A DNA stretch of 64,000 nucleotides from Fictibacillus fluitans (GTDB taxonomy: Bacteria; Bacillota; Bacilli; Bacillales; Fictibacillaceae), in assembly GCF_030418125.1 (NCBI RefSeq), contig NZ_JAUHTR010000007.1:124001-188000 (forward strand), in the 5' to 3' direction. The translations under genes were made by a program, and so were the position numbers. The notes beneath the pieces were generated by a model, which saw nothing but the letters and a program-made list of their open reading frames with translations, ran no database searches and had not been told where the DNA came from. Shown here one piece after another: positions 42,689 to 52,097 of this stretch (position 1 is its first letter; the number at the start of each line of letters is the position of its first letter).

Positions 42689-43672
42689 TTAATAAGGCCC
42701 TCTGATAAACTGCTTAACGTCCGTTTCATAAAAACTTCTGATGCGCTCAAGCTCTTCTTGGGAAAACGGGTGTGTATCGATTGCCTGAAGATTCTGCCCG
42801 ATCTGCCTCTCATTTCTGAAGCCGGGAATCACACAAGTCACCTCTGGCTGATCCATTATCCACCGAAGAGCCGCACTTGCCATGGACGGCCTTCCATCCG
42901 CAATCCACTTCAGCTGATCAGAGAGTTCCACTCCTTTATCAAAACCAAGTCCTGCAAAGGTTTCGCCCACATTAAACGCTTCCCCGTTTTCATTAAAGTT
43001 TCGGTGATCGTCCTCTTCAAACACATGGCCTTTTTCATATTTGCCCGTAAGCAGCCCGCTGGCAAGCGGAAGCCTCACCAATATGCCGACTTGCTTGCTT
43101 GCAGCCTGTGGAAACAAAGCTTCGAGCGGCTTTTGGCGGAACATATTAAAAATCACCTGAAGACTGGAAACATTGGGATGCTCAAGGCATATAAGCCCTT
43201 CTTCTACCGTTTCCACACTGACTCCATAATTCCGGACTTTTCCTTCCTGCTTTAGCCTGTCGAGCACATCAAATACCTGACCGTCCCTTAGAATTTCGGT
43301 AGCCGGGCAATGAATCTGGTATAGGTCGATCGCTTCACGGCCCAGCCTTCTCAGGCTGTCCTCACAATACGCCTTGACTCTTTCATAGGAATAGTTTTCA
43401 GGAGAATGGATGTTTCCCTGCCTGCAAAATTTCGTGGCGATATAAATCTGATCCTCTTTTCCTTTTGTCGCCTTTGCCAGCAGTTCTTCACTGTGGCCGT
43501 CGCCATATACATCCGCCGTATCAAAAAAATTCACACCCTGAGATATGGCATAATCCAATGCTTTTAACGCATCCTCGTCATTCGTATGTCCCCAGGATCC
43601 GCCAATGGCCCATGTACCAAAGCTTACTTCACTTACCTTCATTCCGGTGTTTCCCAATTCTCGGTAATTCAT
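42689..43672 (-). CDS. Aldo/keto reductase
   Basis: 327-residue NADPH-dependent (beta/alpha)8 oxidoreductase. The catalytic tetrad is visible: D in FFDTADVYG with its tyrosine, K in YIATKFCR and H in DLYQIHCPA, as is the NADP-binding C-terminal IPGFRNERQIGQN. Length and motifs resemble the YhdN/IolS group. AAAAGGAG precedes the ATG. It begins 24 bases after the frameshifted YesL-type gene and probably ends the carbohydrate ABC operon, which suggests reduction of a sugar-derived carbonyl. Confidence 0.9.
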   Translation of the reverse strand: MNYRELGNTGMKVSEVSFGTWAIGGSWGHTNDEDALKALDYAISQGVNFFDTADVYGDGHSEELLAKATKGKEDQIYIATKFCRQGNIHSPENYSYERVKAYCEDSLRRLGREAIDLYQIHCPATEILRDGQVFDVLDRLKQEGKVRNYGVSVETVEEGLICLEHPNVSSLQVIFNMFRQKPLEALFPQAASKQVGILVRLPLASGLLTGKYEKGHVFEEDDHRNFNENGEAFNVGETFAGLGFDKGVELSDQLKWIADGRPSMASAALRWIMDQPEVTCVIPGFRNERQIGQNLQAIDTHPFSQEELERIRSFYETDVKQFIRGPY

Positions 43673-43695
43673 TGCACACGCTCCTTTTCAATTAA

Positions 43696-44333
43696 TTATC
43701 TGTGTCCTGGTGCTGTTCTGCTCAACTGCAGCCGTTTCATACGGTTAAATCCATGCTGGCCGCCTATCATGATCAAAATGGCAGGCGATACGGCACCGAA
43801 GAAAGGGGAAAATCCGGGATAGCTGATTTGAAGATAAATCAGGGCCCCCAGACCCACTGCCATGAAAAAAGCTGCGTGCAGGTTCATCATCCCGATCAGG
43901 AACGCTGTTTTTATGTAGCCGCACAAACCCAGCTCGTAATGAACAAAAACAGGAAAAAAGAACAGGACGGTCAGGATATAACAGAACAGGAAGAGCAGCA
44001 GGAGTGCCGCTGCAGTAATTCGCACAGCACCGCTCGCCGATAACAGAAAGTGATAATCTGTATACAGAAGAATTCCACAAACCACCAAAAGCAAACCTGC
44101 GAGATTGGAAGTTTTGAATTCTTTTTTAAAGTGGTGAAGAAAAGTGGCCCAAAGAGGAAACTCCTCTTTCATCAGCCACTTCCTTGCGATGGCAAACAAT
44201 GCCGCAGTTGCCGGCATCACTCCGAAAACACCAAGCCCGGCTGGGTGAAAAGTATCCATAACAAGTTGGCATACGCAATTCTCGCAATCCATTCACAGTA
44301 GTTGAATAACCTTCCGGCAGCCCATTGCAGCAT
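43696..44333 (-). pseudogene. YesL-family (DUF624) membrane protein gene with a one-base frameshift
   Basis: From the ATG at 44333 (GGAAGGGTG site six bases upstream) the frame reads MLQWAAGRLFNYCEWIARIA then NLLWILFTQPGL and soon meets a stop. The remainder, GLGVFGVMPATAALFAIARKW through RLQLSRTAPGHR, continues in the next frame as an open stretch from 44292. Joined, they give a standard YesL protein of about 212 residues with five membrane segments. One extra G in the GGG run at 44236-44238 (CCC on the plus strand) would restore the frame. YesL proteins accompany YesMN-type regulators and sugar ABC importers. True mutation or sequencing error cannot be told apart here. Confidence 0.8.
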
Positions 44334-44365
44334 ATCTTACACCCTTCCTGTTTCTTTTTATCCGC

Positions 44366-45271
44366 TTACCCTTTAACCGATCCTGCTGCAATTCCTTCTA
44401 CGATTCTGTTGCTCAAAAGAAGAAAGGCAATCAGAATTGGCAGAATGCAGATCACAAGCGTGGCACCTATTGCTCCCCAGTCCGTTGTGTACTGGCCAAT
44501 AAAGTTTTGAATGCCAACGGTCATTGTTTTTAAAGAGTCTGAACTGATAAAGGTGTTCACGAACACAAACTCATTCCAGTTGTAGATCATGTTGATAATC
44601 GCAGCCGTTGCTATCACCGGCGACGTCATTGGCAGCGTAATTTTAAAGAAGATGTGGTGAATGTTCGCTCCATCCATAACGGCGGCTTCTTCCACTTCGC
44701 GTGGCAGCGCCTCATAAAAGCCAAGTAAAATCATGATGGTTATTGGCAGGTTAAAGGCAGTATAGGAAAGAATGACAGACAGCGCATTATCAATCAGGCC
44801 GATCTTCGTAAATGTGCTGAACAGCGGGATAATGGTGGAATGGGCAGGAATCATTAAACCGACCATGAAAATGCCTAAAACCAGCCTGCTTCCTTTCCAT
44901 TTCATGCGTGTAATCGCAAATGTCACCATACTGGCGAGCACAATCGTAAGAATAACAGCCGAAACCGTATAGGTTAAACTATTAAAAAAGTACTGGCTGA
45001 TGTTTCCTTCCGTCCACACCTTTACATAGTTTTCCCAATGCGGGGTTTTAGGAAGGGCAAATGGAGATAGATTAAATACTTCCTGATTGTTTTTTAACGA
45101 AAACAGGACGAGCCAGACAATCGGGAATAGTTGAAAAACGGCGACAAGGCCAAGAAACAAGTATAGTAATCCATAACCGGAGATGTTCCACAGCGAAAAT
45201 TTGGCCGTTTGTTTCTTTTTCTCAGTCAGTCTTACCGCTGTTCCGGAATTTTTCACACTTTCCAGTTCCAT
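44366..45271 (-). CDS. Carbohydrate ABC transporter permease (MalG/YesQ type)
   Basis: 301 residues, six membrane segments, cytoplasmic EAA loop EEAAVMDGANIHHIFFKITLPM (about 195-216) and a C-terminus ending in GIAAGSVKG as usual for CUT1 permeases. GGAG precedes the ATG. It lies 18 bases after the first permease gene. The ATPase subunit is not in the operon, as is typical for Bacillus, where a shared MsmX-type ATPase energises such importers. Confidence 0.92.
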   Translation of the reverse strand: MELESVKNSGTAVRLTEKKKQTAKFSLWNISGYGLLYLFLGLVAVFQLFPIVWLVLFSLKNNQEVFNLSPFALPKTPHWENYVKVWTEGNISQYFFNSLTYTVSAVILTIVLASMVTFAITRMKWKGSRLVLGIFMVGLMIPAHSTIIPLFSTFTKIGLIDNALSVILSYTAFNLPITIMILLGFYEALPREVEEAAVMDGANIHHIFFKITLPMTSPVIATAAIINMIYNWNEFVFVNTFISSDSLKTMTVGIQNFIGQYTTDWGAIGATLVICILPILIAFLLLSNRIVEGIAAGSVKG

Positions 45272-45289
45272 CTCGATTCTCCTTTCATG

Positions 45290-46165
45290 TTAATAGATTT
45301 CTTTATCCGCTTCGGTCAATTTCCTGATTCCATACGTTACGACGAGACAAATTACAAGAAGGAAAAAGCCGATGGCACTGGCATAACCAAAATCAAATTC
45401 TTTGAATGCTTTGGAATACATATAGGAGGCCATCACTTCACTGGCGCCATTCGGCCCCCCGTTTGTCATGACATAGATCAAATCGAAATATTTCAATGAA
45501 CCAACTACCGCCAGGACAATGGTGACTTTGATGACATTCATGATCAAAGGCATCTTGATCTGCAGCGCAATTTGCCACGGCTTCGCTCCGTCAATCCTCG
45601 CTGCCTCAATGAGTTCTTCAGGGATATTTTTAAGGGCCGCATAATAAATCAGGATATAAAAGCCGGCGTACTGCCAGATAATCGGAATAATGATCGCATA
45701 GAGTGCAAGTTTCGGATCTGCAAGCCAGGACGGAGGATCACTTACCCCAAGCGCCATGAGAACCTTGTTCAGAATCCCGTTATTCGGGTTGTAAATTTTC
45801 AGCCATAGCTGGGCAATGGCAACCGACGCAAGCAGCATCGGAATCAAGTAAATTTTTCTTAGTAAATCCACACCTTTTACTTTTCCTGCAAGAATGATAG
45901 AAATAAAAAGGTAGCCTGCTAAACTGATGGTAGAAAATAAAGCCAGCAAAAATGAGTGATAGGCGCTTTTCCAAAAAAGCGTATCCTTAATGAGCTGTGC
46001 ATAGTTGTCAAAACCGATAAATTCCTTTACTCCGATTCCTGTCCATTTCATCATTCCAAAATAACCAGTCTGAATGATAGGGATATAAATTAAGGCCAGC
46101 AGCAGAAAGAATGCCGGAGCCACGTAAATGATAATCGCTTTTTTATTTGACATCACTTTATTCAA
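45290..46165 (-). CDS. Carbohydrate ABC transporter permease (MalF/YesP type)
   Basis: 291 residues, six membrane segments, EAA loop EAARIDGAKPWQIALQIKMPLI (about 186-207). Uses a TTG start with AAAGGAG about nine bases upstream; an internal ATG four codons later lacks a site. Pairs with the following MalG-type permease. Confidence 0.92.
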   Translation of the reverse strand: MNKVMSNKKAIIIYVAPAFFLLLALIYIPIIQTGYFGMMKWTGIGVKEFIGFDNYAQLIKDTLFWKSAYHSFLLALFSTISLAGYLFISIILAGKVKGVDLLRKIYLIPMLLASVAIAQLWLKIYNPNNGILNKVLMALGVSDPPSWLADPKLALYAIIIPIIWQYAGFYILIYYAALKNIPEELIEAARIDGAKPWQIALQIKMPLIMNVIKVTIVLAVVGSLKYFDLIYVMTNGGPNGASEVMASYMYSKAFKEFDFGYASAIGFFLLVICLVVTYGIRKLTEADKEIY

Positions 46166-46195
46166 AACAGATCTCTCCTTTCCTGATGCAGATAA

Positions 46196-46236
46196 GAAAA
46201 AAGGGGCATATCCTTTTTCTCTGATATGCCCTTTTT
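46196..46236 (-). terminator. Intercistronic hairpin between binding protein and permease genes
   Basis: GGGCATATC and GATATGCCC pair around a ten-base loop, with T runs on both strands. Placed between the binding-protein and permease genes it probably causes partial termination or protects the upstream mRNA, giving excess binding protein. Confidence 0.75.
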
Positions 46237-46247
46237 CGTCATCATCC

Positions 46248-47558
46248 TTATTTGCCTGTATCCTTCTTCAGTGCCTCTTCATGCCCTTTTGCAAAGGCTT
46301 TCGGCTTAACTTCCTGTCCGAACAGCGACTGGATAAGATTCAAATGAGTTTCTGCCACAGAGGCACTCATCTGAACATCCGCAAACAGTGTCAGATTGCT
46401 CGCATGGTTAAGTTCGTTCAGTACGTCCACATACAGCTTTGGAAGCTCGACTTTAGAGGTATCGACTTTCGTTGCAGGAATAACACCCGCTTTTTCCACT
46501 GACTGTTCTCCCCACTTCTCCACGAAAAACTTCACAAACTCTTTGGATTCTTTCTTCACCTTGGAATTTTGAGAAACGAAGAGTCCTACACCAGGCCCTC
46601 CTACCCAGCTGTTGATATTGCCTTTGCCGCCTTCAACGGTTGGGAATTTAAAGAAGCCAGTATTGTCACGGAATGATTTTGGAACATCTTCATTCGTTGT
46701 TAAATTCGGAAGCTCCCATGTTCCCATAAGGTACATAGCCGCTTTGCCGTTGTAGAATTCTGATTTGCCTTCATCGTTGGACAATCCGTTGAAGCCCTTA
46801 ATGAACGCGTCTTCCTTTACAAGCTTTTGCACATCATCTGCAGCAGCAACAAGCGACTTATCTTCAAAGGTTCCTTTTCGGTTAATCGCATTTGTCAGTG
46901 TATCCGGTCCTCCGATTCGATCGGCCAGATACATGTACCACAGGGAGCCTGTCCATCTGTCTTTGTTTCCAAGAGCGATCGGTGCGACGCCATTGCTTCT
47001 CAGTGTTTTGACAACCTGCTGAAATTCGCTGTACGTCTTTGGAATCTGAAGGTTATATTTTTTGAAAATGGCTTTGTTGTAGTAGATCGGAGCAATGTTC
47101 AGCTCCAATGGAAGACCGTAAGTTTTATTGTCAATCGCATATGCCTCAGTGGTTCCCTTTACAAAAGAGTTCTTCAAGTTTCCGTCAAGAACATCATCAA
47201 GCGGTGCAAAGAGTTTTCCTTTTACAAACGGAGTCATATATCCGGCGGCCCACGTAAAGCCTACATCCGGCAGTTCATTGGAAGAAGAAAGCACTTTCAT
47301 TTTATTTTTGTATTGCTCGTTCTCCAGGATTTCCACCTGAACCTTTACGTCTTTATGCTTTGCCTCAAATTGTTTGATAATATCCTGTACAATCATATTT
47401 TGAGGTTTGGCGCTTCCTGCTGGCCATAAGTGCATAAATTTAATGACTTTCTTGTTACCCCCGTCACTTCCTGCACTCTCTGAGCCCGAACAGCCCGTTA
47501 AAGCAACTGTCAGAATGAGCAGTACAGCAAGCCAAACAGCATGCGATTTTTTTAACAT
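46248..47558 (-). CDS. Carbohydrate ABC transporter substrate-binding lipoprotein
   Basis: 436 residues of the SBP_bac_1 type with a lipoprotein signal ending ALTGCSGSES (cysteine about residue 23). FMHLWPAGSAKPQ, FTWAAGYMTPFVKGKLFAPLDDVLD and GKAAMYLMGTWELPNL are typical of extracellular sugar-binding proteins of CUT1 importers. A GGGGG site precedes the ATG. The sugar is not predictable; oligosaccharide or uronide substrates occur with YesMN-type regulation. Confidence 0.92.
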   Translation of the reverse strand: MLKKSHAVWLAVLLILTVALTGCSGSESAGSDGGNKKVIKFMHLWPAGSAKPQNMIVQDIIKQFEAKHKDVKVQVEILENEQYKNKMKVLSSSNELPDVGFTWAAGYMTPFVKGKLFAPLDDVLDGNLKNSFVKGTTEAYAIDNKTYGLPLELNIAPIYYNKAIFKKYNLQIPKTYSEFQQVVKTLRSNGVAPIALGNKDRWTGSLWYMYLADRIGGPDTLTNAINRKGTFEDKSLVAAADDVQKLVKEDAFIKGFNGLSNDEGKSEFYNGKAAMYLMGTWELPNLTTNEDVPKSFRDNTGFFKFPTVEGGKGNINSWVGGPGVGLFVSQNSKVKKESKEFVKFFVEKWGEQSVEKAGVIPATKVDTSKVELPKLYVDVLNELNHASNLTLFADVQMSASVAETHLNLIQSLFGQEVKPKAFAKGHEEALKKDTGK

Positions 47559-47666
47559 TTTATTGATCCCCCTGCATCATGTATTCGCTTACATTTATGA
47601 TTTTACCAGCAAAAAAAAGAAGCTGTAAGGTAACAGCCATTGGGTAAAATTCCACTTTTTTTAGAT

Positions 47667-48455
47667 TTACACATCATTCGTATTACTGTGTTTTCTGTAT
47701 TTGCTTGGTGTGATTCCCTCGTACTCCTTAAATAATTTAATAAAATACTTTGCCGTTTGGTAGCCTGCGGCTTCGGCAATTTCCTCCACCGAATACTGGG
47801 TGGTAAGCAGAAGCCGCTTTGCCCTCTGCAGCCGTTTTCTTGTTACGTATTCGGTAAAGGTAAGCCCGGTTTGTTCCTTGAACAGCACACTGAAGTAGCT
47901 CGGGTTCAAATGGACCGAATCGGCTGCCTCCTTCAGGCTGATTGCCTTGTCAGAGTGCTTTTCGATAAAGGAGAGCGCCTGTTTGATATGATCCTTGTCC
48001 CCGATTCGTTCATCCTCCATCTGGATCAGCTTCTGGTCCGCTGCTTTTTCCATATACTCTGTTTTCTGCAGGCTTTCTTCCGCTGCCAGCGCCTCTTCAA
48101 CCGCTTCGATCAGTTTTTGTTTGTTTACCGGCTTTAAAAGATAATTGATGACCCCAAGCCGGATCGCTTCCTGCGCATATTGAAAATCCGGATAACCGGA
48201 TACAATGATGACGACCGGCTTTTTGCCATTTACACGCAGTGTTTTCAGCAGCTGCAGTCCGGACATCTCGGGCATGTTTACATCCGTGATCATTAAGTGG
48301 ATCTTTTTTTGCTGAAAATGCTGAAGCGCTTCCTTCCCATCACACGCACTTATAATATCATGGGCTCCTGAAGACCAGACTTCCAGCCGCTTCTTCAGCC
48401 CTTCCCTTGTTCGTTCTTCATCATCAACGATCAATATCGTTTTTCCCGCCATCAT
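47667..48455 (-). CDS. Response regulator with AraC-type DNA-binding domain (YesN type)
   Basis: 262 residues: receiver domain (about 5-122) with the phosphorylated aspartate in MITDVNMPEMSG, and an AraC double helix-turn-helix at the C-terminus (LKEAADSVHLNPSYFSVLFKEQTG, EIAEAAGYQTAKYFIKLFK). AAAGGAG precedes the ATG. The start overlaps the kinase gene by 32 bases. Probably activates the downstream sugar ABC operon, whose first gene starts about 110 bases further on. Confidence 0.93.
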   Translation of the reverse strand: MMAGKTILIVDDEERTREGLKKRLEVWSSGAHDIISACDGKEALQHFQQKKIHLMITDVNMPEMSGLQLLKTLRVNGKKPVVIIVSGYPDFQYAQEAIRLGVINYLLKPVNKQKLIEAVEEALAAEESLQKTEYMEKAADQKLIQMEDERIGDKDHIKQALSFIEKHSDKAISLKEAADSVHLNPSYFSVLFKEQTGLTFTEYVTRKRLQRAKRLLLTTQYSVEEIAEAAGYQTAKYFIKLFKEYEGITPSKYRKHSNTNDV

Positions 48456-50208
48456 CGCTCTTCTCCTTTAACGGAATTTCAAAACTGACTGTCGTCCCCC
48501 GGCCTTTTTCGCTGTCAATACGCAGTGCGCCCCGTTCCTGCTTGCCAAAATAAAGGCGGAGGCGTTTGTTCACATTCTGAAGAGCAATTCCCAGTCTTTT
48601 CGATGGCGTATATGTTCCATTTTCAATAGCCTGCCTGATCGCTGCCAAGGCTTGCGCATCCATCCCCGGCCCATTGTCTTTCACACTAATGATAACCGTT
48701 TCTGAATGTTCTGCTCTTTCTGCACCCACTACAATGACTCCATTTTTTCTCTGCTTCTCGATTCCATGGAACACCGCATTTTCAACTAAAGGCTGTATCA
48801 TCAATTTAGGAATCCTCATATTTGCCAATTCGTACGGTTGCTCAATCTTCCAATCCAGACGTTCACCCAGCCTCATTTTCATAATGGATAAGTAACGTTC
48901 GACATGCTCCAGTTCTTCACGGACCGTCACCCATTCATCATGATGGGCCGGGTTGATGGTATACCGGAAAAGCTCGGACATGGCAATCACCACTTCAGCA
49001 AGCTCTTCCTCCTCTTTCTCATCAAGCGACCAGTACAGTGCATTCAATGTATTATAAAGAAAATGCGGATCGATTTGAGCCTGCAGCGCTTTCAGCTCGG
49101 TCTGGCTTCTCAGCAATTCCTTTTCATAGACTTCCTGAATCAAGTGATTGGTGTTTTCCACCATTTGATTATAGGTTTTATTCAGCTCTGCGATTTCTAT
49201 GGTGGATGACAGTTCGGGATTAAATTTCAGCTCATCCATTTTGGCGTTTTTCATAATATGCGTCAGCCGCTTGATCGGCCGGGTGATGACGGCGGACAGA
49301 AATATGGAAAAAACAAAAAATATAACGTAACCGATCACTCCGGAAAACAGCACGGAAGTCCTGACGACCGATAATCCTTCCATTAAAAAGCTCATGGGCT
49401 TTAATATGACAAGCGTCCAGCCTGTAATCTCAGAATGCTCCTTTACGATCATATATTCCGAGCGCCCAATCGAAACACTGTTTCCGGATCTCTCAATGAG
49501 GTTCCTTGTGTTCCCTGGGTAATTTGAAGTAATTGGTGTCGAGTCACGGTCAAGCAGCAGCATATATTCTTTCTGATCGCCGCCACTGTCCTTGATCTGA
49601 AAATACGGATTGGCAATCCGGACGAGCAAATAGCCTGCCGGTTTAAACCAGTGGTCCATTAAATTTACCCGCCGGACTGCATACGAATAGTCTGCGTCCT
49701 TCGCGTCCAGGCCTGTCCACACCAGCCTTCCTTTTTCTTCATCTGCCTTAAGAATCCATTTTCCGTCGATCCTGCTCGACAGCACGTTATCATCGTACGG
49801 AAAAATCTTCGTTCCGTTTTGGGAATACAGTTCAAAGGAATAGATGCCGTCAGAATAAGCCAGGAAATTTTGGATGACCCCTAGCAATGCTTTCTTTTTC
49901 TCAGGACCAAGAGTCTTACCCTCGGATGTATCCTGCATCATTTGCTGAATCGTCCGGTTGGTGACAAGCTGATTGGAAAGTGTATCAATTTGCCTGTAAA
50001 GCGTTTCCAATCTTCCGTTAGCTTCAACAGCGGTTTGCTGGATCTGCTTCTCGGCATTGTTCTTCACCAGTTCCCCAATGCGGTCCAACATGAGAAAGGC
50101 TACAATGGTAAGCACGATCGCCATTACCAGTAAATAGATAAATAAGATTTGATTTCGAAGGGTGTTTGCCCTTTTGAGCCGTTTTGCCCATTGCATGTTC
50201 ATGTTCAT
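48424..50208 (-). CDS. Sensor histidine kinase (YesM type)
   Basis: 594 residues: membrane segment (about 20-42), extracellular Cache-like sensor region (about 43-280), second membrane segment (about 283-307), HAMP (about 308-360), His_kinase domain with the phospho-accepting histidine in ALQAQIDPHFLYNTLNALYW and an ATPase domain with PKLMIQPLVENAVFHGIEK and DNGPGMD. This architecture (LytS/YesM type) is usual next to sugar ABC importers, with the binding protein or sugar as cue. Confidence 0.93.
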   Translation of the reverse strand: MNMNMQWAKRLKRANTLRNQILFIYLLVMAIVLTIVAFLMLDRIGELVKNNAEKQIQQTAVEANGRLETLYRQIDTLSNQLVTNRTIQQMMQDTSEGKTLGPEKKKALLGVIQNFLAYSDGIYSFELYSQNGTKIFPYDDNVLSSRIDGKWILKADEEKGRLVWTGLDAKDADYSYAVRRVNLMDHWFKPAGYLLVRIANPYFQIKDSGGDQKEYMLLLDRDSTPITSNYPGNTRNLIERSGNSVSIGRSEYMIVKEHSEITGWTLVILKPMSFLMEGLSVVRTSVLFSGVIGYVIFFVFSIFLSAVITRPIKRLTHIMKNAKMDELKFNPELSSTIEIAELNKTYNQMVENTNHLIQEVYEKELLRSQTELKALQAQIDPHFLYNTLNALYWSLDEKEEEELAEVVIAMSELFRYTINPAHHDEWVTVREELEHVERYLSIMKMRLGERLDWKIEQPYELANMRIPKLMIQPLVENAVFHGIEKQRKNGVIVVGAERAEHSETVIISVKDNGPGMDAQALAAIRQAIENGTYTPSKRLGIALQNVNKRLRLYFGKQERGALRIDSEKGRGTTVSFEIPLKEKSDDGGKNDIDR

Positions 50209-50292
50209 CGATACATGTCCCTATTCTTTTTGTAATTATCTAAATTTTATCAGAGACTCCTTTTTTTACAACTTTGATGTTTTTGAGAAACG

Positions 50293-50332
50293 ACAAAAGC
50301 CATTCGGGTGCTGGTGACCCGAATGGCTTTTG
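50293..50332. terminator. Hairpin terminator
   Basis: CAAAAGCCATTCGGGT and its perfect complement enclose a seven-base loop. It lies between the Lrp-type gene (which it terminates) and the kinase gene on the same strand. Confidence 0.85.
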
Positions 50333-50344
50333 TATGTAAGCTGC

Positions 50345-50794
50345 CTACAGTTTTAATCCTGAACGGCTTTTGAATCGCCGCAGCAGAATATGTGATTCAA
50401 CTCTTGTAATTCCTTCGATACCGTATAGTTCATTATTGATGAAGCTTTCCAGTGACGGAAAGTCTTCTACCAGCACATGCATGTGCAAGGTGCTTGGACC
50501 TGTCATCTGATAGCAGCTTGCCACACTTGGGTTAATCACCAGTTTCTCGGCGACTGTCACCAGATAGGCGGGTTCACAGTCCACTTCAAAAAAGGCAGAC
50601 ACCGTCTTCCCAACCATTTCCGAATTGATAACCACACTGAACTTTTCAATGATGCCGGCTTCCATCATCTGATGGACACGATCCCTTATGGATACTCGGG
50701 AAATGTTCAATTCCTTACCGATCTCCGCATAGGACATGCGCCCGTTCAGTGAAAGGAGCTCTAAAATTTTCCGGTCTGTTTCGCTTAATTTCAA
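50345..50794 (-). CDS. Lrp/AsnC-family transcriptional regulator
   Basis: 149 residues with an N-terminal AsnC helix-turn-helix (LSLNGRMSYAEIGKELNISRVSIRDRVHQM, about 13-42) and a C-terminal RAM/AsnC effector domain (about 65-140). Regulators of this class respond to amino acids. TTG start with GGGTGA upstream. Adjacent genes give no clear target. Confidence 0.9.
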   Translation of the reverse strand: MKLSETDRKILELLSLNGRMSYAEIGKELNISRVSIRDRVHQMMEAGIIEKFSVVINSEMVGKTVSAFFEVDCEPAYLVTVAEKLVINPSVASCYQMTGPSTLHMHVLVEDFPSLESFINNELYGIEGITRVESHILLRRFKSRSGLKL

Positions 50795-50864
50795 CTTTGA
50801 TCACCCACGGCTTTTGAATAATACCCATTGTAAGCGTTGCATTCATGAAATACAAATAGTTTTT

Positions 50865-50906
50865 CGCAAAATAAACCCATCCATGGCTGGACGGGTTTAT
50901 TTTGCG
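50865..50906. terminator. Bidirectional hairpin at the 3' end of hxlR
   Basis: CGCAAAATAAACCC and GGGTTTATTTTGCG pair perfectly around a fourteen-base loop that itself contains a partly palindromic CCATGG. It covers the hxlR stop codon. Confidence 0.7.
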
Positions 50907-51253
50907 TCATCTAGCGGTTTCATATCCATGGTGACCATGTAGTCTTTTCCCCACTGGTACATGGCATCCAATATCGGCATCAGGCTTTCGCCTTGTTTTG
51001 TTAACGAATATTCGACTTTTGGCGGAACAACAGGATAGACTTCCCGATGTATGATCCGGTCTTCTTCCAGTTCCCGCAGCTGGTTGACGAGCATGCGCTG
51101 GGTAATGCCCGGAATCAAAAATTTCAATTCCCCAAACCGCTTCGTTCCTTCTTTCCCCAGGTGCCATAAAATAATCATCTTCCATTTACCGCCGATGACA
51201 GACAATGTTAGTTCTTTTTCACAATTAAACATTTTCCCATCCATTCTTGACAT
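50897..51253 (-). CDS. hxlR: HxlR-family transcriptional activator
   Basis: 118 residues with the HxlR winged helix: [53 protein letters not shown], and the wing [14 protein letters not shown]. The conserved cysteine (C10 here, in FNCEKEL) is the residue modified by formaldehyde in the founding Bacillus subtilis HxlR, which then activates hxlAB. Divergent orientation to hxlA-hxlB supports the identical role. GGAGGTGA precedes the ATG. Confidence 0.92.
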   Translation of the reverse strand: MSRMDGKMFNCEKELTLSVIGGKWKMIILWHLGKEGTKRFGELKFLIPGITQRMLVNQLRELEEDRIIHREVYPVVPPKVEYSLTKQGESLMPILDAMYQWGKDYMVTMDMKPLDDAK

Positions 51254-51285
51254 TGCACATCACCTCCATCCCCATTATAACCCAT

Positions 51286-51353
51286 AGTATACTTTTTGAC
51301 ACTATGTAATATTAAAGTCAGTACTTCACAAAATGTAAATGAAGAGTATACTT
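51286..51353. promoter_or_regulatory. Repeated AGTATACTT boxes between hxlR and hxlA
   Basis: AGTATACTT occurs at 51286-51294 and 51345-51353 in direct orientation, each core being the palindrome AGTATACT. HxlR is known to bind two repeated boxes upstream of hxlAB, and these are the only clear repeats in the divergent promoter region, so they are candidate HxlR sites. Confidence 0.5.
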
Positions 51354-51452
51354 ACAACTATCCTTTCCGTGTGAAGCAAAAATAAATCGGGTAAAAGGAA
51401 ATCATTCAGGTTGCATTAACCTGGGCAAGACACCATAGGAGGAAAACATAAA

Positions 51453-52085
51453 ATGGAATTACAACTAGCGATCGACCTCGTCAATACGGAAGAAGCCATC
51501 CAATTGGTGAAAGAAGTAGAAGATCATATTGATATCGTTGAAATCGGTACCCCCGTTGTTATTAATGAAGGGCTGGGAGCTGTGAAAGCCATGAAAGAAG
51601 CATTTCCGAATCTGAAGGTTCTTGCTGACTTGAAGATCATGGATGCTGCAGGATATGAAGTAATGAAAGCTTCAGAAGCAGGTGCCGACATGATTACAAT
51701 CCTTGGCGCTGCTGAAGATGCATCCATCCAGGGTGCGGTAGATGAAGCCAAAAAACAAAACAAGAAGATTCTTGTTGATATGATTGCTGTCAAAGACATT
51801 GAGTCTCGCGCCAAGGAGCTTGATGAACTTGGTGTTGATTATATTTGTGTTCATACCGGCTATGACCTTCAAGCGGCCGGAAAGAACTCTTTCGAAGACC
51901 TGAAAGCCATCAAACGTGTGGTTAAAAATGCAAAAACAGCCGTTGCCGGCGGCATCAAGCTTGAAACCATTAATGAAGTGGTGGAAGCGCAGCCTGACCT
52001 TGTCATTGTCGGCGGTGGAATTACCGGACAAGACGACAAAAAAGGAACTGCTGCTAAAATCCAAGAATTAATCAAGCAAAACTAA
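51453..52085 (+). CDS. hxlA: 3-hexulose-6-phosphate synthase
   Basis: 210-residue member of the orotidine-5'-phosphate decarboxylase superfamily. It condenses formaldehyde with ribulose-5-phosphate, the first step of the ribulose monophosphate pathway. Visible motifs: DIVEIGTPVVINEGLGAV (about 28-45), LADLKIMDAAGYEV with the metal/catalytic Asp-x-Lys-x-x-Asp (about 60-73), HTGYDLQAAG and AGGIKLETI. AGGAGG precedes the ATG. Followed after 12 bases by hxlB; divergent from hxlR. Confidence 0.95.
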   Translation: MELQLAIDLVNTEEAIQLVKEVEDHIDIVEIGTPVVINEGLGAVKAMKEAFPNLKVLADLKIMDAAGYEVMKASEAGADMITILGAAEDASIQGAVDEAKKQNKKILVDMIAVKDIESRAKELDELGVDYICVHTGYDLQAAGKNSFEDLKAIKRVVKNAKTAVAGGIKLETINEVVEAQPDLVIVGGGITGQDDKKGTAAKIQELIKQN

Positions 52086-52097
52086 GGCTATAAAAAC

